The translations under genes were made by a program, and so were the position numbers. Positions 6,670 to 10,353 of a stretch of 10,353 nucleotides of DNA are shown here, in pieces. This stretch comes from Candidatus Neomicrothrix sp. UBA2110. GTDB lineage: Bacteria; Actinomycetota; Acidimicrobiia; Acidimicrobiales; Poriferisodalaceae. Location of the stretch: assembly GCA_002331465.1 (NCBI GenBank), contig DCYM01000208.1, forward strand, positions 1 through 10,353, read 5' to 3'. Within the stretch, counting starts at the first letter, position 1; each line of letters starts with the position of its first letter. The notes under the pieces are model-generated. The model made no database searches. It saw only the letters and a program-made list of their open reading frames with translations, and was not told the origin of the DNA.

Positions 6670-7566
6670 CTAGTTGTCGTGGAGTGCTTCGTTAATGCCT
6701 TCCCACTTTGCAGGATCGAGCACTCGCATCTCGATTGCGCCAGATGTGCTGTTGCGTATCAGCAACATGCCTGACTTTCCGGATAGATCGTTGCCTTTGA
6801 CCACAGAGCCGTCGGGAAGAGTGACACGACTGCCGGCTGTCACGTAGCAGCCGGCTTCCACCGTGCAGTTATCCCCAAGAGAGATCCCGATACCTGAATT
6901 TGCTCCTAAAAGACAATTTTCACCCACGGCGATGGTTTCTTTGCCGCCCCCTGACAGGGTGCCCATTATGGAGGCGCTACCTCCGATGTCGCTGTTTGCT
7001 CCCACGACCACACCGGCGCTGATACGACCTTCAACCATTGAGGGCCCCAAAGTTCCGGCATTGAAGTTACAAAAACCTTCATGCATGACCGTGGTTCCGT
7101 CTGCGAGGTGTGCTCCCAGTCTTACCCGGTCAGCATCCGCGATTCGCACACCTGATGGAATGACGTAATCGGTCATTCGAGGGAATTTGTCCAAGGAAGT
7201 GACGGAAATGCTGATGCCCCTGGAAGCAGCCTGGGCTTGAAGGTGACCCACGCGTTCGGGTAGGACGGGCCCGGCGTTCGTCCATGCGCAGTTGGTCATC
7301 AAGCCGAAGATGCCATCGAAATTTGCGCCGTGCGGACGGATCTCGCGTCGACTTAAGAGATGGAGGCGCAGATAAGCATCAGCTAGGTCGACAGCTGGCG
7401 CGTTGAGGTCCTCGATCGTCTTTTCAATCCGCTCCCCTCTGATAATGCCAAGCTGTTCGGCTAGACAAGATCTGGCGGGCTCTACTTCTTCCCCGGGATA
7501 CCAGACGTCAAGTTGGGTGCCCGTCTCGACATCTATGTAGCTATGGCCAGTGGCGGTAATGCTCAT
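6670..7566 (-). CDS. dapD: 2,3,4,5-tetrahydropyridine-2,6-dicarboxylate N-succinyltransferase, actinobacterial type
   Basis: This cytosolic enzyme uses succinyl-CoA to succinylate tetrahydrodipicolinate in the diaminopimelate branch that feeds lysine and peptidoglycan. The 298-residue protein follows the M. tuberculosis DapD pattern closely: DAYLRLHLLS (63-72), DKFPRMTDYVIPSGVRIADA (126-145), TTVMHEGFCNFNAGTLG (158-174), then SMVEGRISAGVVVG (176-189). Glu179 matches the acid shown to be catalytic (Glu199) in the M. tuberculosis enzyme. The left-handed beta-helix runs about 140-255, and the C-terminus INEALHDN is also shared. The ATG at 7566 gives an N-terminus like that family; the frame extends to 7644, but the extra 26 residues look unlike DapD. 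No Shine-Dalgarno site precedes the ATG. It heads the minus-strand row, an unexpected place for a lysine gene, and no dapE is visible. Confidence 0.95.
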   Translation of the reverse strand: MSITATGHSYIDVETGTQLDVWYPGEEVEPARSCLAEQLGIIRGERIEKTIEDLNAPAVDLADAYLRLHLLSRREIRPHGANFDGIFGLMTNCAWTNAGPVLPERVGHLQAQAASRGISISVTSLDKFPRMTDYVIPSGVRIADADRVRLGAHLADGTTVMHEGFCNFNAGTLGPSMVEGRISAGVVVGANSDIGGSASIMGTLSGGGKETIAVGENCLLGANSGIGISLGDNCTVEAGCYVTAGSRVTLPDGSVVKGNDLSGKSGMLLIRNSTSGAIEMRVLDPAKWEGINEALHDN

Positions 7567-7732
7567 GACTGTATTTTCGCAGTGCTGAGGGCAGATACCC
7601 AACCGGTTTCCATTTAATGATTGAATTCGTCGAGATTTAGACACGTCTGGACCGGTTAAACATTTCTTCTATGAATAGCGAGTTACCACTTTCAGTGGCC
7701 ACGAGGTGGGTCTACGGCGTAGGTTCTCGGCT
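7567..7732. other. Divergent intergenic region between dapD and the nitronate monooxygenase gene
   Basis: These 166 bases separate two divergent genes and should contain both promoters. No confident -35/-10 pair could be assigned. The region is more AT-rich in its middle, and TATGAA at 7670-7675 is a possible -10 for the rightward gene but lacks a good -35. Two copies of ACCGGTT occur at 7602-7608 and 7651-7657, the first inside the perfect palindrome AACCGGTT (7601-7608). They could be operator half-sites. Confidence 0.5.
7601..7657. repeat. Pair of ACCGGTT repeats in the divergent promoter region
   Basis: AACCGGTT at 7601-7608 and GACCGGTT at 7650-7657 are in the same orientation, 49 bases apart start to start. 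The core ACCGGT is itself a palindrome. Their place between divergent genes suggests a regulator site, but seven bases can recur by chance. Confidence 0.3.
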
Positions 7733-8878
7733 ATGAAGACATCTGTCTGCGAAATGCTTGGCGTGGATGTTCCTATCCTCGCGTTTACTCACTGTCGAGA
7801 TGTGGTTGCTGCTGTTACGAAGGCGGGCGGCTTTGGGGTGCTCGGTGCCGCAGGGCACACACCAGAGCAGCTCGACATCGATTTGCAGTGGATCCAAGAT
7901 GAGGTCGGCGAGAAACCGTTCGGCGTCGACATTATCGTTCCCGCGAAATATGAGGGTTCGTCGGAAGGTGGGAAATCCTTACGTGATTTGACTGAGATGA
8001 TTCCACAAGAACACAAAGATTTCGTCGAGGACATGATGGAACGCTATGCCGTTCCACCTTTACCGAAAAATGATGATCAGGAGGGTCTCAGAGGCTTACC
8101 TGTCGATTCGGAACCGCCGATGACATACGCCCAAGCGGTGCCTCTCATGGACGTCGCTTTTTCACATCCAATTAAACTCATCGTGAATGCTTTAGGACCG
8201 CCACCACCGGACATGATTGAGCGGGCCCATGCTGGCGGTGTCCTCGTCGGCGCGCTGGCTGGAAAGAAGTCGCATGCCGTGCGTCACGTTGCGTCTGGCG
8301 TTGACATCATCATTGCCCAAGGCCACGAAGCCGGTGGCCACACTGGAGATATCGGCACAATGGTTTTGGTGCCTGAAATCGTTGACGCAGTTGCTCCAAC
8401 TCCGGTGCTCGCGGCCGGTGGAATTGGAAGCGGACGGCAAGTAGCGGCTTCGCTTGCATTGGGAGCACAAGGTGTCTGGTGTGGATCAGTTTGGCTCACT
8501 ACTCAGGAAGCTGAAACTCACCCCGTTGTCAAAGAGAAGTTCTTAGCAGCGACCTCCTCAGACACTTTGCGCTCTAGGTCACGGACCGGTAAACCCGCTC
8601 GCCAGCTCCGTTCAGCTTGGACAGATGAGTGGGAGGGAGAATCTTCACCCGGCACTTTGCCAATGCCGCTCCAACCGATGTTGATTGCTCAGTCGAGCCG
8701 AAGAGTCGACCGTGCAGCGATGAATCCTGAGAACCGAGGCGCTGTGGAACTCGCGAACTATTTCGTGGGTCAGATAGTGGGATCCATGAATGAGTCGATT
8801 TCTGCAACCCGCGTAGTTGAGGACATGATTACCGAATACCTCGACGTAATGGATCGCTTCGAGCAACTCAACACGTGA
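7733..8878 (+). CDS. Nitronate monooxygenase / 2-nitropropane dioxygenase-like FMN protein
   Basis: This 381-residue FMN-dependent TIM-barrel protein starts MKTSVCEMLGVDVPILAFTH. It carries VTKAGGFGVLGAAGHTPEQL (28-47), the QGHEAGGH motif (196-203) whose last His is the usual catalytic base, and the phosphate-binding AAGGIGSG (227-234) before ALGAQGVWCGSVWL (242-255). The annotated family oxidises nitronates, but many actinobacterial relatives act on other carbonyl or enoyl substrates; the cholesterol-ring protein IpdC belongs to this superfamily, so a CoA-ester role is possible. Residues about 73-140 form an acidic, helix-rich insert between the first barrel strands and a later conserved strand. 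A GTG at 7706 would add nine basic residues unlike family N-termini, so the ATG at 7733 is preferred. The SDR gene follows after 59 nt. Confidence 0.87.
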   Translation: MKTSVCEMLGVDVPILAFTHCRDVVAAVTKAGGFGVLGAAGHTPEQLDIDLQWIQDEVGEKPFGVDIIVPAKYEGSSEGGKSLRDLTEMIPQEHKDFVEDMMERYAVPPLPKNDDQEGLRGLPVDSEPPMTYAQAVPLMDVAFSHPIKLIVNALGPPPPDMIERAHAGGVLVGALAGKKSHAVRHVASGVDIIIAQGHEAGGHTGDIGTMVLVPEIVDAVAPTPVLAAGGIGSGRQVAASLALGAQGVWCGSVWLTTQEAETHPVVKEKFLAATSSDTLRSRSRTGKPARQLRSAWTDEWEGESSPGTLPMPLQPMLIAQSSRRVDRAAMNPENRGAVELANYFVGQIVGSMNESISATRVVEDMITEYLDVMDRFEQLNT

Positions 8879-8926
8879 GTCGCTCTCGAATCACTCGCGT
8901 GCCTGATACCGGGGACGCCGAAGGTT

Positions 8927-8932
8927 AGGGGG
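8927..8932 (+). promoter_or_regulatory. Shine-Dalgarno site for the SDR gene
   Basis: AGGGGG lies five bases before the ATG at 8938 and supports that start over the in-frame ATG at 8947. Confidence 0.65.
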
Positions 8933-8937
8933 ACCAT

Positions 8938-9810
8938 ATGGAGAAAATGAACGAACGCGTGGCGGTGGTGACCGGTGCCGGATCAGGAATTGGTAAAGCG
9001 CTCGCCCTCGCCTTTGCCAGTGAGGGAGCCAAAGTTGTACTCGCAGATGTTGAGGAGGAGGCACTTCAAGCAGCACGACTAGAAGTGGAGGCACTCGGAG
9101 TACCTGCGCTTGCAGTGAAAACAGATGTCACGAACTCCGACTCCGTTGCCGCATTATGCGCCATGACGCTTGAAACTTTTGGTGGCGTCAACATTCTTTG
9201 TAACAACGCGGGAGTTGGCGGAGGAGGCCTCGTCAAGAATCTGCAATTGGTGGATTGGAAATGGGTTATTGACGTTTCCCTGTGGGGAGTCATCCACGGG
9301 CTCCACCACTTCCTGCCCCACCTGATTGAGGCTGAAGAAAGCCACGTGATGAGTACCGCATCGGTGGCAGGACTAATGGCCGTTCCAGGGCTTGCTCCCT
9401 ACAATGCTGCGAAATTTGGGGTTGTGGCTGTCATGGAAACTTTGCATCACGAAATGGCCCGAGATGCGGAATCAGATGTTGGCGTTTCAGTTCTTTGTCC
9501 TGGCGTGGTCAAAACGAACATCGCGACAGCACAAAGAAATCGTCCTACGCATCTTCAGCGCGAACGGGTCAAAGCCGTGAGCGAAAGCGCCCGGGCCCCC
9601 GACGAAGCACGGATTCGCAACGCCGCAATCGCGGCCGCGTTAGAAAAGGGAATGGCCCCGGGTGATGTCGCATCTCAGGTTGTGGACGCCATGTACCAAC
9701 GAAGGTTCTGGGTGTTGAGCCACCCGGAATTACTTGCCGAGGTAGAGCATCGGAACCAACAGCTAGCAAATTTGGAGAATCCGACCTTAATTTCAAGCTT
9801 CACCGATTAA
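8938..9810 (+). CDS. Short-chain dehydrogenase/reductase (SDR) family oxidoreductase
   Basis: This 290-residue classical SDR has the Rossmann motif TGAGSGIG (12-19), Asp37 at the end of the second strand (favouring NAD over NADP), Asp63 in KTDVT, NNAG (89-92), Ser142 in STASVAG, the catalytic Tyr155-X-X-X-Lys159 (YNAAK), and PGVVKT (188-193). The Asn of the classical Asn-Ser-Tyr-Lys tetrad is replaced by Ser114 in IDVSLWGVIHG. The protein would reduce or oxidise a hydroxyl/keto group in the cytosol; the substrate is unknown. After about residue 200 there is a longer C-terminal part with a charged helix (204-238) that may form the substrate lid. The start has a good ribosome site. It probably shares a transcript with the FMN protein upstream and converges on the mycothiol-dependent enzyme, 14 nt between stops. 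Confidence 0.93.
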   Translation: MEKMNERVAVVTGAGSGIGKALALAFASEGAKVVLADVEEEALQAARLEVEALGVPALAVKTDVTNSDSVAALCAMTLETFGGVNILCNNAGVGGGGLVKNLQLVDWKWVIDVSLWGVIHGLHHFLPHLIEAEESHVMSTASVAGLMAVPGLAPYNAAKFGVVAVMETLHHEMARDAESDVGVSVLCPGVVKTNIATAQRNRPTHLQRERVKAVSESARAPDEARIRNAAIAAALEKGMAPGDVASQVVDAMYQRRFWVLSHPELLAEVEHRNQQLANLENPTLISSFTD

Positions 9811-9814
9811 TCGG
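9803..9814. repeat. 12-bp perfect palindrome across the SDR stop codon
   Basis: CCGATTAATCGG is a perfect palindrome that includes the TAA stop at 9808-9810 and reaches into the 14-bp convergent gap. As a hairpin it gives only four base pairs around TTAA with no T-run, so a terminator role is weak. Confidence 0.4.
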
Positions 9815-9824
9815 AGTTCATTAG

Positions 9825-10353
9825 CTACATCGTGAAACGCAGGTTTCTCGCTGCGTGCGCGCCAATAACTTGATCTCCGGACCAGCTGATCTGACCATCC
9901 GCAATAGCAACCTCAGGATCGATACGTCCACATGCCTGATTCATGAACGCCATTGAGTCGCAGTGGAGAGTGACCGATGGATTGCGCAACGTTTCCGTTT
10001 CGGAAGCGCGACCCTCAACAGCGACATAGATGTCGCGATTTACCGCTCCAGTGATGTCGAAATGAATTGACTGTCCTTCCGTCAAACCGATTTTCTTGCC
10101 CGCTATGTACCCGATGGACAGGTGGACTTCGTTTAACGCCATTTCCGCGGTCGGCCCACCGTTGTAGGTTTCCATGCCAAGAGGAATCCGACAGTCACGT
10201 TCGTGCATCCAAAAGTCGAACTCGCGAATCGCCATAAAGCGCCCATAAGTACCTGGGCCTACAGGTGTGATGCTGGCCATGTCGAAGTCCTCGTCGGTAG
10301 TTTCGGCCAGGTTCGCCCGTCTAACGTCGAAAGTGCTTTGCATGTGAGCAACT
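9825..10353 (-). CDS. Maleylpyruvate isomerase-family mycothiol-dependent enzyme, 5'-truncated by window edge
   Basis: The frame is open to the window edge, so the N-terminus is missing; the ATG at 10343 is probably an internal Met preceded by Val-Ala-His. From that Met, residues 36-51 (FMAIREFDFWMHERDC) match the metal-site helix of the DinB-like MDMPI N-terminal domain, with His47 as ligand and Asp43 where the Corynebacterium enzyme has Glu144. The His just before the Met may be the first ligand (His52 there). From about residue 65 a MDMPI C-terminal/SCP2-like domain follows: GYIAGKKIG (78-86), IHFDITGAVNRDIYVAVEG (93-111), VTLHCDSMAFMNQACGRIDP (124-143). Such proteins use mycothiol as cofactor for isomerisation or conjugation, which supports an actinobacterial host. 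The substrate is unknown. Confidence 0.83.
   Translation of the reverse strand, partial: VAHMQSTFDVRRANLAETTDEDFDMASITPVGPGTYGRFMAIREFDFWMHERDCRIPLGMETYNGGPTAEMALNEVHLSIGYIAGKKIGLTEGQSIHFDITGAVNRDIYVAVEGRASETETLRNPSVTLHCDSMAFMNQACGRIDPEVAIADGQISWSGDQVIGAHAARNLRFTM

Noticed and set aside
7567..7644. 26-residue N-terminal extension of DapD
   Set aside because: The extension is basic and Cys/His-containing with no likeness to DapD, whereas the ATG at 7566 gives the family-like N-terminus.
7648..7675. Sigma70-type promoter for the FMN protein with TATGAA as -10
   Set aside because: No acceptable -35 lies at 16-18 bases; a lone -10-like hexamer in AT-rich spacer is weak evidence.
7706..7732. GTG start adding nine residues to the FMN protein
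   Set aside because: The added residues are Arg-rich and unlike family N-termini; the ATG at 7733 begins the conserved sequence.
1..10353. Defence system, CRISPR array, tRNA/rRNA or biosynthetic gene cluster
   Set aside because: No regular repeats, RNA gene signatures, nuclease/helicase sets or synthase modules were seen; the genes are enzymes of small-molecule metabolism.

Overview
This window looks like a chromosomal segment of a mid-GC actinobacterium. Three genes support that: a mycothiol-dependent maleylpyruvate isomerase-family protein, a coenzyme-F420-type luciferase-like oxidoreductase, and a DapD of the actinobacterial (Mycobacterium tuberculosis-like) type with the small actinobacterial membrane protein DUF3817 nearby. 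The mix of CoA-ester enzymes suggests an environmental, possibly marine, relative of Acidimicrobiia, but that placement is inference. No RNA gene, insertion sequence, CRISPR array or phage gene was seen, and coding density is very high. The largest gene-free stretch is 166 bp.

Layout, left to right. Positions 1-1678 (+) hold the 3' part of an F420-type oxidoreductase and a crotonase-family enzyme. At 1692-1976 (-) lies a DUF3817 membrane protein. Head to head with it, at 1975-2712 (+), is a class I glutamine-amidotransferase-like hydrolase (peptidase C26 / gamma-glutamyl-GABA hydrolase family); the two apparent ATG starts share bases. From 7566 down to 2731 (-) runs a five-gene, tightly packed row: dapD, a COG2159-type amidohydrolase, a 111-residue GIY-YIG-like protein, an acyl-CoA dehydrogenase and a family III CoA-transferase. 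Across a divergent 166-bp spacer, 7733-9810 (+) carries a nitronate-monooxygenase-family FMN protein and a short-chain dehydrogenase. The right edge (9825 to the window end, -) is the 3' part of the mycothiol-dependent enzyme.

Working model (inference): most genes form an organic-acid/CoA-ester catabolic island. The CoA-transferase would activate an acid, the acyl-CoA dehydrogenase would desaturate it, and the crotonase, SDR, amidohydrolase and flavin enzymes would process products. The substrate cannot be read from sequence. The lysine/peptidoglycan gene dapD at the head of this row, and a GIY-YIG-like protein 1 nt after the amidohydrolase and 9 nt before the dehydrogenase, are the parts that a standard beta-oxidation reading does not explain.
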